Source of the DNA: Rhopalosiphum padi
Taxonomy: Eukaryota; Arthropoda; Insecta; Hemiptera; Aphididae
Assembly: GCF_020882245.1 (NCBI RefSeq)
Contig: NC_083597.1
Location: 40,278,652 to 40,342,651, forward strand
Direction: 5' to 3'
DNA: 64,000 nt
The notes under the pieces are model-generated. The model saw only the letters and a list, made by a program, of their open reading frames with translations, ran no database searches and was not told where the DNA came from. Positions 25,001 to 37,665 of this stretch are shown one piece after another. Within the stretch, counting starts at the first letter, position 1; each line of letters opens with the position of its first letter. Both the position numbers and the translations under genes were made by a program.

Positions 25001-28000
25001 CGTTACACAATGGGTATAACGAGGCTTGGTCACCAGAAAAGAGGAGAATAATATAACATTGTAAATGGGCGCTGTTACACCAACTACTGTTTTTTTAATA
25101 CTTACACGTCTTGAGAAAAGAACTTGTGTAATAAGGACTTACTTATTATACCCGTATTTTAATATATTAATGTATATTTTATATTTATAATAATAAATAA
25201 TATGTATAAATATATTATAGATTTATTTCTTATATTTTAATATAATAATAATATAATAGTTATTCAACTATACATTTGAAAAAATAGGTATGTTTAAAAC
25301 ATTAAATTATTAATAATAAATTATGAAACCGTTATACCACGTAGTATAATCTACTGTCATGTGATAAATTACCACATTTTACTCGACTCGATGCGCAGAA
25401 AAAGATTATTATAAAAGGTACATATTTGAGTACTACTATTAATAATATTATACGTAAAAACTTATTTATAACGCATAATCCTAAGTTATCACATCAATGA
25501 CCATTATATTTTGATTGCATGTCATAATAATACGGTTATTAAACATTGTGCCGACACGGGACGGTGGCTTTGATTAAATAAATGTCAAAACGGTTTAAAT
25601 ACGCAGAGTTCAATTTCGTAAACGTCAAAGTCAAAACACTTTATGTATTAAAATGAAAATTACATTTACTCTTGGATTGTTGTGACGCCGAAAATAAAAT
25701 TAACGTTAATTTTATTATCAGTTTTCTGCAGTGTACTCGTATTATCCGACAAGTTTTAAAATTTTATTTAGCGATCACGATTTTTAACTTCATTTTATTA
25801 TTAAGCTTTGCTATGGAACAATTTTGTATATATTTAAAATTTGCTTTTTTGTTGTAAATGATAAATTACAAATATTTTCATCGTTTTCACAACTCAACAT
25901 GTGTCGTGTATACCTATTTTATATTTTTATACTTACCTGATTGTTTTTATTTTAAAATTAAACAGATGACAAGTTTTTTTTTTTATCAAGTAATATGTAT
26001 ACTCAGTTCACAATCTATTTTAACCGTCAATTCTGAGTAATAAAACGATTCAGTTATTATTTTTGTCAAGTTTTAAGTCATATTCTAAAACATATTATAT
26101 CTCATAGAGTGTACAGTATACAATGTATACATAATACATTGTATAATACAGACTATAGAGTAATATAATAATATATTATATGTATAGAATATACCTTATT
26201 ACCTGTTTTATTATCCAGGGGCTAGAATATACTTGAATCTATGTAAATTATAATTAAATGATGTTGTTAGTAGGTATGCATATAAATGTATAATTTGAAA
26301 ATTGATGGACCGATTGGGTTCATTTTTGTTTTCAAATGTTCGTAATTGATCAAATAAAGTTTTTACAGGAAGAAAATGTTTGTTGTTTGGAAAATTGAAA
26401 AATTCGGGGAAAAGTGTAAGAAAATTTTGAAAAATGTAAGATGTATCTTTTAAATTGTTATAATATATATTTTGATAGGTTTATCAGTCAACTAGATAAA
26501 AATAGTGTAAAAGAAAATAATATCGTAACATCTTAACGGATATTATGTATAGCTTTTAAGGTTGTTCTTTGGTTTTTTAAAAATAATAATAATGATAAAT
26601 AAGTAAAATATCATATATATAAAAATCATTAACTATACCTACTATCATATTCTTGAATTTAGATAAGTACTTTTTTTTTATCTAAAAGAAGAAGACATTT
26701 AATAGTCCCCATTGAACTCTTATTTTTATCTTATTAAAAATAATGGTATAAGCACTATAAACAAATTTGTAAAAAAGCTTAAAATTTTTTTTTATAGACA
26801 TATAAAATTTAAGATTAAAATATTGAAAACGGAGGTAAATGTAATTTATAGAATATTTCCCTCTATTGATTAAAAAAATAATTAGATTTGGTCGATTCTA
26901 TAATTATATACCGTATAAAGGATATTTTTGAGGAAAAAATGATATCAGCGCCGGGTGCTTTATTATTTTAAATATGGATTTATTTAATTTTAGTATTTGT
27001 AATATTTTATTCATCGTATTGGTATCGTTTTCGTATCGTATATGTAATAACTTCTTTACATTTTGTGAAAATCTTGAAGATTTTTTAGTGAATTCAAAAA
27101 TTAAAACCTTTTAAGTATATCAATTATTAATGCTAACGATATAATTGCGTACCTAATGGAATATTTAATTTCTATATACTCGTTAAAAGCAGAAATTTGA
27201 ATGATATCCTTTGAATGAATTTCTTTTTATGTTTCACAAAGTTGCGTTAAATTATTTTACATAATATTAAATATCTTAAATGAACTAATGAAAAAAATAT
27301 GATCTCTGAATAAATGTTATAAAATTTTTACCACTTTCTTAGTTGTATAATACACAATGTATTGGAGAAAAAATAATAATATACAATTTAAATAAATTTA
27401 CTGCATTTTTAAATCTTTTATACATATACGTTTCGGAGTTTACCGAAGTAGCGGTATATCGGTAGATTATGTTTTATTAAAACGAAAAACAAGTTAAAAT
27501 CAATTATTCTAACACTGTTGTGATTATACCTATACATTCAACACGAATTGATTTTATATTAAAATAAAAGTCGTGCAAGTCTAAGCGCAAGGTGGATACG
27601 AATTATGTGATATTATATTTGGATTAAATTTAACGACCACGGCTATCTGGTACCTAGGAATATTCAGATATACTTACTACAGTCGCATTCTTGGCCGTTT
27701 TTGGTGATCAAATCCACGGCCGCTTGAGGCGTAGGTTTGCGAAAACCGAAGTCTGTGAATACGTTTTTCAAGCCATGGCCCTGCAGCAGAAATCGCCGCG
27801 AAATATTAGTGGAATGTCATCGGATTTTTGACGTATAATATTATCATTATATACACGCGCAATGCGGAAGCCGAGGATTGATAAAGCATTACGATATATT
27901 ATTATTTTTTTTAATAAAATTGTAGGTACTTGCCTGTTGCGTTGCACATGCTATTACGAGCAGAACGCCCGCGAGAAACGAACCTTGGCGACTCGGTGTC

Positions 28001-28002
28001 AT
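19098..28002 (-). CDS. secreted trypsin-like serine protease D (CG4914-like)
   Basis: Predicted 307-residue zymogen. Minus-strand exons in order: 28002-27934, 27780-27678, 24498-24336, 22833-22628, 20863-20603, 19219-19098. Intron 1 uses a GC donor (CAG|GCAAGT); the others are GT-AG, with a weak GTACCA donor after exon 3. Signal peptide 1-22; linker with CDCSCG (55-60); activation at Lys67-Ile68 (K-IVGG). Triad His108, Asp155 (QNDLALL), Ser251; specificity Asp245 predicts trypsin-like cleavage. The tail carries CYC. Blocks such as EYPWM, RLSYFN, FYCGGTLINDRYVLTAAHC, VTFGEHD, RLNDRVP and GWGTL with PSC match Drosophila CG4914 closely. Cys128 and Cys205 are an extra pair, also found in that relative. 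Unlike A, E and F, no intron separates the exon ending at CQ from GDSGGP. Substrate unknown. Confidence 0.93.
19220..20602. other. last intron of protease D
   Basis: AT-rich intron with one odd GC-richer patch at about 20150-20215 (GGGAGCGAAGCCGC then GAGCGAAACGGATTGGGGGC), which looks foreign to its surroundings and may be transposon-derived. No exon recognised. Confidence 0.35.
19808..19856. repeat. perfect 14-bp hairpin near 3' end of protease D
   Basis: ATTAAATTAAGTAC and its exact complement GTACTTAATTTAAT are separated by a 21-bp spacer in the last intron of protease D. It may be a foldback remnant or chance in AT-rich DNA; no target duplication was found. Confidence 0.4.
20864..22627. 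other. fourth intron of protease D
   Basis: AT-rich intron with short G-rich runs at about 21180-21200 and 22250-22265. The patch at 22235-22380 has a tone unlike its neighbours, possibly a transposon fragment. No coding signal seen. Confidence 0.35.
22834..24335. other. third intron of protease D
   Basis: AT-rich intron beginning with an (AT)n microsatellite at about 22849-22873. No exon, RNA gene or clear repeat otherwise. Confidence 0.45.
24499..27677. other. long second intron of protease D
   Basis: A 3.2-kb AT-rich intron between the propeptide exon and the exon with the activation site. Nothing gene-like could be supported on either strand. Confidence 0.5.
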
Positions 28003-28960
28003 GACTGTGACCCGTAGCGGCCACAAGTATTATACGTTTAACGGTATCGGACATCGTTAAAATGTATACACACGCACAAATACACATAAATACACTGAGC
28101 ATACACACACACATACGTCTTGGACACAACAAACGGGAATCCACTTTTCTACACGCCAATTCAAGACCGACCGACGGGTCCAGTAAATATATATATATAT
28201 ATATATATATTAATGCGTGTGTGCGCGTATGCGTGTGTGTATTATTAAAACGTGTTCGGGTTGTGTAATGCGTCCGCGAGGCTAATAGACACGTTGTGTG
28301 CATTTTATGCGGAATTTCAGAAATGCGTCTGACGGAAGTACCTGTCATACATATTATTATATTATATTTTATATTGTAAACGGGTACCACATCATGGGCA
28401 GGTACACCGCGAGGCGGTGAAAGAAGATGAAAATATGAACGACAGAAACGATGACGACGAGCAACGCGTAACGTATATACTGCTCTGAACACGCTGTGAT
28501 ATCGCAGAACTGTACATTATCTTACAATGTACACCTACCAAAATATAATATCGATTGTACATTGTTCGTCATATTTTACTATTATATCGTCAAAACTTGA
28601 AAGTGAGACGACGCGGCAGTGACGTTTTTTGTCTGCAGACGGTTACGTACGAGCATAAACGAAATAATATAATAGACGGTTCGCACGGTGATGTGTATAT
28701 TATATTATATAGTAAGTTTTATATAACGTTTCATTCGAGTTTTTCTTTTTCCAAACAAAACGTTTATTAAATGTTAGTGAACACGGGATATAAAAAAAAT
28801 AAAAAATAAATACAAGATCAAATAAATAATTTAATTTAAATACTTAGATATTAAGTAATAATACGATATAATATGTACAATACATTTATAACACTCGCAG
28901 AGATAAATTTTATACATTATTTTCCATTAACATGCCATTGTTATACTGCAATTCTGGCCG
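28003..28960. promoter_or_regulatory. 5' flank of protease D and 3' flank of protease E
   Basis: This interval upstream of the D start codon must include its promoter. It is GC-richer than average between about 28010 and 28500. It carries an (AT)n tract at 28187-28212 followed by a GTGTGTGCGCG purine-pyrimidine stretch. TTTATT at 28764-28769 (AATAAA on the minus strand) may be the poly(A) signal of protease E, about 195 bp past its stop. Confidence 0.4.
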
Positions 28961-31747
28961 CTATCTAACGCACGCACAGGTATCTCGCATGTTCTTTTGA
29001 ATCCAATCCAGATATTTGGTAACTCTGGTATACACGCCCGGGTAACCGGGTCTACCGCAACCGACGCCCCAAGAGACTATGCCTGAAAAACGATACGTTA
29101 TTAAAAATGACGACGAATAAACACGATTATATGGGTAACCGATTGTTTGACAGAATTTAATATTGCGGTCTATAATACCGAGTAAATCATTGAACAGTGG
29201 ACATTCATCATCTCGAAAAGTGTTGAAGGCTTAGAAAATATTTGTTTTACACAAATCGAAGTCATAACAAAATCAAATTTTAATTATTTACTGTTTTAGT
29301 AAGTGCAATTATTTTAAGTTTAAATAATTACAAAAATTAACCACCTGTTAGAAACTAAATATGTATTTTCAAAATTTTAATATTTATGGAAACAACGAAT
29401 GTTTACTATTAAGAGAATCACCCTCTGTACCATTACGGTTGTATTCTCCACGAATGGATTATAAAATATCATATATAATATGATATTATATTATACTCAC
29501 CGACTATTTCCAACTTTTCATCGACATCGCTGTTTATTAACAAAGGACCTCCACTGTCGCCCTGCAACGACAAAAATTAACATTATTGAATACGCCTATA
29601 TATAGATTGGTGGACGACGCGAATGTGTCGCAAATCGTGAGTAGAGTGTTGACAATTTTCGGTTTCGTGTAAAAAAATGTTTAGATTATTTTAGTGTTTT
29701 AAAAAACAGTTTCAAACACGTTCCACCTTCCACGTGGGAAGTACATAATAATAGATAATTATAGATAAAATATGTAGATTAATCAATTGAAATATATTAC
29801 ATGACGATGACGCTTATCAAATACTACGAACGCAGTTATACATTAGAAAGTTCCCGGGTTGCTTTTTCTATAAAATGACAGGGTGTCGATGTTATAGACG
29901 TTAGATTGAGACTGGAAATTTTGATAATAATGATATGTATTATGTATAGGTAGTGGTTATTTTGACCTCGCTCGTGGCGGAGAATTTTTTATTATGAATC
30001 ATGGTTCGTCAGAAACGGACGTACGGACGTCTCATTCCTGGGACCACGGTCTTTAATCGTCAGACCGGATTAGTATAATAACGATGTAACAGTGTATTAA
30101 TAATGATTTATGTTCGAAAAAAGACACACAAGTTGAATATAATGCTGAGTGTATTTATTTATGTATGTGAAAATAGGCATAGTATGCTGAGTTGCTGGAG
30201 TGTTGAATTTGTGTAAGTATAAACGAACTGGAGGACAAAATGCGATTATTATACGCACAAATCAAAATATTAACTAACCTGACAAGAGTCCTCAACTCCC
30301 TTTCCGGCGCAAATCATGTTGGCTGTGATCCTCTGTGGTCGGTATTTGGAAGCCCTGCACTGCGCCAGCGACAGGATCGGTACTTGAACTTCTTGCACGA
30401 CGTCCGCCAGATTTCCACCTTCTGACAAACGTCCCCAACCGACTACGGTTCCCACTTTTCCGGACGGTTCGCGAGCTACACATAATATCAATTATAACGA
30501 TGATTATTTAATGTGCTTACGATAAAAGTTTGGAAAAGTCGTTCACTAGCGATTTTTCTAATTTATTATCGCTATCGTTTTTGTGTAAACTATTATACAG
30601 ACGTATAAATTGTATTAATGAATATGTCATAGAGACCAGTTTGCTGGTTACAGGTAGTAATTTTTCGATTCCTGGATCTTAGTGTGTAATTATATTGAAA
30701 ATGTCTTTTTATTCTCAGACATAAGTTGTTAGTATTTCATTTTTAAATTTTCTAAACTGTACAGTTTTTTAAGTACCTATAGATTATGACGAAAAGACGA
30801 AAGAAAAGTTAAATTATTTTTCAGAGATACATAATCACTTTATAATATTACGAAGAAGGTAGAGGAGTGAACCATTATTGAAATTAAATATAATATTGTA
30901 ACAGGATATAAGCAAGATTTTTACAACGAAATATGAATATTTGGACGGATTAAAAATTTAAAAGGTCAACGAACGGAAGAAATCTATATGATTTGTCAAC
31001 GTCCCAGGGTAAGTCGCGGGAGATATTGCATGTAAGATTTGTAAGAGGAATTTTCAAAGTTTATAATTATACCGCTGGAAATGATTTCGTTGCACTCCAC
31101 TAGGTTTTATTGAATTAAATACTGTAGGTATGTACTTACTAGCTATCGGCAAACATATCGGCCGCACTGATTTGGTGAACGGTACCGCCTTCCGCAGCCG
31201 CAATAGAGCCACGTCGTGGTTGTACGAGTTCACGTCAAAGTTCCGATGACGCACGATCGAAGATACCATCCTGGTGATCGTTTCACCGTCGTTCGTGGTG
31301 CTCTGGTCGTGATCGCCGAATATCACACGTATACGAGATTTTTTCAATCTATAAATATCACCATTCGTTACATTATATATTTTTATACAGTCGTTATTGC
31401 TCGTTAAAGACGATAATATAATATATTTTATGCATAACACGACGGGAAAGAATAAAACGCCGAATCACCATGTATAATAATATGCTAATATATATCATAT
31501 AGTATTATGCTTCGGTTATAACGATAATACGCGTGTAGACAACTACAGATGTTATTCCATTAACAGCTAGTAAACTGCAGTCCGGAGGAAAATAGAAGTA
31601 TTTTTTCTTTCTTTAAATTTATGGATCTTAATCAGATGATATACGCCTGTTTATCATTATAATACGAAAACAAGTGTGAATGTGTGTTTAACTTTCTCCA
31701 AGTCCTCGATTAACAATAACTGGTACAAACTCGAAATCACGCTGCCT

Positions 31748-31786
<39 letters not shown>

Positions 31787-33250
31787 CATATTGCATCTTA
31801 TATATTATTAGCTATATATTATTATGTTTTATAACGAGTACCAGTAAGAGTAAAAAAAGTAAATATTCAACCGAATGCGATTTTTTACACCGATAAAAGC
31901 ACATCAAACGCTCAATATCATATTCAATGGTAAGCAACTAAATTTTTAATTACCTATTGTATTCGATCTAATATAATATACAATATAATATTGTATAATA
32001 TGTTGTTATGTAATAATAATTTATAAAATGATATCGTAGAAAATATTCCGATCGCAATCGTTGCTATGTGTACGACAGTAGTGGGTACGTTTTAAATTTT
32101 AATTGACAAACACACGCAAATACGCATACGTGCGCGTGTGTGTGTGAACGATGTTCGCGTTTTGTGAAATGAAAATATGTACGTTTCATGTATTCGAAAT
32201 TGTTTTTATGAATAATTTCGCAATGGAAAGTTATTATGCGCGCGTATAGGTACCGCGGCTATCATATCTATCGGATGCATATTATAACCTCGTTGTTTAC
32301 TCCACGCTGGTATAAAGCAACAATTTAGGACGAAATCTCTCGGTATGGCGACGGCCAATTGAAATACAGTAGGTTTATAAACGTATATAATATATAATGA
32401 CGGTGCGAATCGATAGTGGAAATGCAATACTACGCGTCAGGTATTATAATATTATACGGCAATATACGGGTATATACCGTAATCGGTCGATACAAATACA
32501 GCGGGTATCATCTACATACATATACGTAGTGATTCGCATATATGTGGCATATCACCTAGCTATTACTATACGCTAATTTTCACAGTCGATTTATATGTTT
32601 CTGATAAATACGCACTTTTTGAAATATTATCATTACTATACATAATACATTTTTTATGCAATTTACAAATTTTTACAATGGTGATTTGATAAAACTCTGA
32701 AGCAAAATAATTATCTTGAGCAGTTGGCCTGTACATTTCGGATATATCTTTATAGGTACTTAAGATATAATTCGATATTCAACGAGTGATGTACCTACTA
32801 TAATACATAGTTTATAGACTATTCATTGAAGGGCTTTTAGTAAAGTCGCCTATAGAACTGTCGTAAATATCTGATTAAGCGATAACTATATTTATACATA
32901 TAAGTATGAAACACTTTTAGAAAATCATTTTGCTTCAGATAATTAAATTAAAAATAAAGCAGTCATTGAAAAGACTAACACGTCACGGTCGTAAAAAAAG
33001 AATACCATATAAGTCATTCTCCAGACTGTGTATTTTGTTTTTGAAAAATAAAAACCGATTAAAAAAGTTCATGACGATACTTAAACGAATCAACTCGTAT
33101 ACTGCACTACTGCAGTAAATACCTTCACATATCCGACCGCATGCGTTCGTGGTTTTTTTAAGTGATTTTTACGGTACAATACAGGTGCCTATATCATTAT
33201 TACGATAACGGTTGTTCCGAAATCAGAGACGAACAATAATAATGATGATA

Positions 33251-33291
<41 letters not shown>

Positions 33292-36200
33292 GATCGGTGT
33301 CACGCATAGTATGTAGTATGGGTTCATGACGTATTTACAAAACGCGTGCGCTAACATATTATATATAAATAGTACGAGACCGCTTCTAAACATCGATATC
33401 CATGTGTAACGTGTATGAGTGTATAGAAAGTTAGAAAACCCCAAATTCGTGGTCTGTACCGAGTATTGCTGGTATCATGACGACGATGAGGCATTCGAGT
33501 ACCGTATAACATACCGATAATCGATCGTAAGTAATTAAAAATTAATTTCGTACAGCGTGCAACGTGTACATGCTATATTGTATTATTGTAATATCGTAAT
33601 TAAATGTTATCGACTGCTATTGGCCACCGCTGTACAACGAGTTGAGGGTCTTAAAACTTTCTATGCATAGAAGTAGACTCACTAGTTGCGCGTATATAAA
33701 AACGGCAACAGGTCTTTCTATCTCTCTCTCTCTCTCTCTCTCTTTCTTTGGTACACTCCGTACACACGTGACTATTTATTTAAAACGAATTTCTCAGTAA
33801 TTTACCGTAATTCGGAGCTTGAGTACCAGACTTTTTAAACAATATTTTCTTGTATCTCTGTTTTAGAAAAACAAGTAAAAGTAAATAATAATATTTTTAC
33901 TTAAATGAAATATTATATTATAACGAGATTCAAAATCTCCGGGAACGTAAAATGCTTAGTTATTTTTTTTCAATTAGAACATAGCCTAATCATTATAATA
34001 TATTATCTACTTGTACCATTTTTTGACTGATGTATGCGATTATTATAACGGACACGCTGTTTTATTGGTGCTCAAATTACACTACTATGATCTTACTCTC
34101 CTCATCTCCTTATGCACCACCCATATAGTTACACGAGTCGATAAATTCACAAACGCAAATGTATGTTAATATTTTTATATACTTTATCATTCACTACTTA
34201 TTGTATTAATGAATTATAGTTTAAGTGAAAGTGATAGATTTGAAAAAGAATAAGCATTCGGTTGTCATTTATAGTCACAATACCATACATTATTATAAAT
34301 TTATCATGACTGGTGTAGTGCAGCATTTATAGGTATGAAAAAAAAAATTAAATTAAATTAAATCTTACCATCATATGGGTAGTGATGAGTATAATTTTGT
34401 AAATAAAAGAATATAGTTTTTGTTTTCGTTAAATTGTCTTCAGATTTATATTAAATCATTATAAACCGTGGTTTTGTTTCCCATTTATTTTGTATATTTT
34501 TAATGTTTTACTTTTAAATAACCAGTAAGTTATTATAATTATTAAATACTTTTTCATAGTACCTTTTATTAGTATTTAATAAAAATGTGCACTCACTTCC
34601 GGACGCAATGAGCTGCAGTCAGTACGTAATCGCTGTTGATGAGTGATCCACCACAGTGGAAATGACCTTCATACATGAGTTTCGCTACCCATGGGTATTT
34701 GTGTACTCCGGTGGGGCGACCGCCCACTATGCGGATTTCTTGATTGGGCACTCCACAATCTATATACAGATAAACGTTTTAAAAGTTGGACGATTAAAAA
34801 ACAATTATAGATTGCTATGGAAGCTACATAAGATATTTAATCAGTTACGAGTGAAGATATTAGTAGAAGAGCGGCCAATATCACCACAACATTTTTTTGA
34901 CCCTTTAGTTTCAATAATATGGTTTGATTCTCGTAAATTTGGAGAAGACCGCTCTATTTTATCAGAATTATAATAAACAGTTAAAGTATTAAAATTATCG
35001 CTGTATCTTTGATAATTTTAAAACATAAATAATATGATTTATATGCGTCGTAGATATGAGTAGTGGTTATTTAATTCAAAAATGGGTGGTTGTAGCGGGC
35101 GATATTATATGTTATATGTATATGGCGATGTTTTTTGTCTTGCCGGCGAAGTCTGTATACTGCGACAAAACAAAATATAATATGCACATAATAATACAGA
35201 ATCCAAACAAAAACCAACTCGAAATTAAGGAGTGACTTTAACAACCGTATACAAATCATTGGGATGTCATATAAACGACCGAAAAAAGCAATGATAATGC
35301 TAAATGAAAATCCGTCTGATGAATGTACGTGTGTAATAATTTAAATTTATAAACGTCATTTGACGTGGGAGCTATTGACGTGTGATATTATAAAACGATA
35401 TAATATATCGAAAGCGTTGGTGTCGATTGAATAAAACCGATTTTATACATTGTGTGGTATGCACGAAAGAAATGGGGAACCACCTTGTCAGGAAGTATTT
35501 CGAATGCTTTCCGTTACGAATTTAAAATATGCATTACTATATTATATTAAACGAATTTCGTCGTGACGGTAAAAGTATAACATTATGTATTTACATTCTG
35601 ACCCGAAAACCGAGTAACGCACTAGCGCCACTGTAGCCGGTATGCGAGGAGTTTCCGAAACACGTCCGGAAATCGGTAACCAGGTCGAACGGCGTCCCTA
35701 GTAAGATTTTGACACAATAATATTGTGTTTATGATGGTTTATTGTGTCAGGTTAATATTAATATACAATAACTAATAATGTAATCCGCAGGTAATATTAA
35801 ATTATTATACATATTATGTAGGTACTCACTGCAAGTGCAGTTGGACACCGGTAATTTCTCCTCGGGTTCGTAGCTGACCGAACCGAATATATCGTCGAAG
35901 AATATCCGCTTGTCGTCCTGCCTGTCTGGTCTGGACGTGCCGTCATCGTCGTCGTCCTGTGTAAAGAAAGTATAAACAATAAACACACATACATACTCGT
36001 AAAGGATAAATAATCTTAAACTCCAAAAGGACACACAACAATTTCTTCTCAATAACTTCTTGATAAAACCCGTATGCATACAGATGTCTAGGTTAAGTAT
36101 AGTAGGGTGGGTCACGTACTCACGTGACATCGGATTGAAATTTAAATACGTGTAATGATGGTAATTTATTTTAAGCATTCGTATCGTCAAAACGTTATTT

Positions 36201-37155
36201 TGCTGTTATTATAATTTTCTTTTTTTTAAACACACGACGTATGTGTTTTTTTTCTTTGTCGGTTGCAACAGAGCTACTTTTACCACAGAAATGTAACACA
36301 CCATCCCGATCTCGAACCAGTCATAAGAGAGAACGACAATGACGATCTCGAGACATGATTATTACTATTGATTATTAATAATTAGTGCATAGCCAATAGC
36401 CATCCTAGAATTGGTTAGGAATATGGGAAAACGAATGCCCCTTAATTATCATAGCATGATATGATATAAATAATCACAGAGATTCCCAAAATTTTAGTCA
36501 ATTTGATCTACCGTGGTCATTCAAACTCATGATATACCTAATGACACTGTGGCAACCGTTGTTCGACCCTAAACAATAAGAAAATAAAATAAAAAAATAG
36601 TTGGAGAATATTGAACGTTCAATACCTAATGTAGGTAATAACTATAATAAGTAATAAACATATAATAACCATCAGCCTTTGCCGTGTCTTACAACAGCGA
36701 ATTTTTACGAAAAAATTTTGATTTTTTTTTTACCATTATAATCTTCACCACCTCGAAAATAACAAACTACAGTTAGTGAGGTTTTAGACAGCCGAAGACT
36801 TAGTATTGTGCTTATATATGTGATATGCGAATTACAAAATATACCTATACAGACGAAATAGAGTCGTATCATAGAGAATGGGTATGACGACGCGTAATCC
36901 TAACCATATATAGGGTTACGTCTTATACCGGTCTAGTCACCCGCCTATCACCACCCCGAAAGCACTGACATTCGTCTACCGAGACGAGGCGCGTCGTCCG
37001 GAGACGTCCGACGTTACAGCGGTCACACCGCAGAAGCTTACCGTGGACGGGGTCGCCGGGGCGGCGGTGGCCGAGCCGTGGCCGACGGTCGAGGCGACGG
37101 CGGCGGTCAGCATGCACACGTGCACCACCATCAGCTGCAGCTGCTGCGACCGCAT
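28961..37155 (-). CDS. secreted trypsin-like serine protease E (CG11836-like)
   Basis: Predicted 330-residue zymogen. Minus-strand exons in order: 37155-37042, 35956-35830, 34759-34597, 31348-31140, 30475-30279, 29561-29501, 29082-28961; all GT-AG in phase. Signal peptide about 1-23, then an Ala/Thr-rich stretch, an acidic run DDDDDG (39-44) and CTCNCG (78-83). Activation is at Arg90-Ile91 (R-IVGG). Triad His131, Asp180 (NHDVALL), Ser273; Asp267 predicts trypsin-like specificity. The tail has CAC. Blocks GVPNQEIRIVGG, FHCGGSLI, KSRIRVIFGDHDQ, LRLRKAV, GTVVGWGR.SEGG and SWGVGCGR.GYPGVY follow Drosophila CG11836 almost residue for residue, so orthology is likely. The same frame stays open upstream to an ATG at 37365; I chose 37155 because it begins a good signal peptide. 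Substrate unknown. Confidence 0.95.
31349..34596. other. third intron of protease E, with microsatellites
   Basis: A 3.2-kb AT-rich intron. It holds (AC)n at about 31747-31774 followed by (AT)n, (AAT)n at about 33255-33291, and (CT)n at about 33718-33742. No exon or transposon was recognised. Confidence 0.6.
35957..37041. other. first intron of protease E
   Basis: About 1.1 kb between the signal-peptide exon and the propeptide exon, AT-rich with no recognisable content until it approaches the CpG-rich first exon. Confidence 0.45.
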
Positions 37156-37665
37156 CGTCGACGGCGGCCGAGCACCATAAACGCGCGTTGGCCGCGGTCT
37201 GCGCGTCCGTCCGTCCGTCCGTGCGAGCGAGCGAGCGATCGATCGATGTGGTTGTCGAGTGCGACGTGCGGCCGACCTAGCAGCGATGTACGGACACGTT
37301 CCAGCCGCGACGCGCGTATTACACACCGCGGGTAAGCGGTTACCTCCTATGCGAGCCGTGTGCACACACTAAACCGAGTTATCGCGTCGTACTGCGCGTC
37401 GCTGCCACTGAGACGGAGACGGAGACGACGGCGGCGGAAAGAAAGTGCACCCGCCAGCGGACCGGACGCGAGTAAAAGCGGACGTGCTCGCGCGAGGTAC
37501 CGGTAGCTGCGTAATATCGTTGGTATTGTGGTCGCGGTATGTACCATACACGTATATTTTATATATTGTTGTATTATGTACCTGTATGACTCTGTCACCT
37601 ACTCTCACTTTCTTGCGGACGCGACGACCTTGAAGCCGCCCCGCCACCGACGGCGGTCGACCGTG
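37156..37665. promoter_or_regulatory. CpG-rich island at 5' end of protease E
   Basis: From about 36920 to 37665 the base composition jumps from AT-rich to strongly GC- and CpG-rich. It covers the first coding exon and about 500 bp upstream. It includes tandem CCGT, GCGA and TCGA tetramers (about 37205-37248) and CGG/GAC runs. The presumed 5' UTR and promoter of protease E are here. Long open frames in it on both strands follow from few stop codons in GC-rich sequence. Confidence 0.6.

Noticed and set aside
27911..28492. 193-codon open frame on the minus strand around the start of protease D
   Set aside because: It overlaps the true signal-peptide exon in another frame, is full of repeat-encoded Thr-His and Tyr-Ile runs, and has no family resemblance.
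34656..34973. 105-codon plus-strand frame over an exon of protease E
   Set aside because: The first part is antisense to the catalytic-His exon; the rest is intron sequence with no recognisable family.
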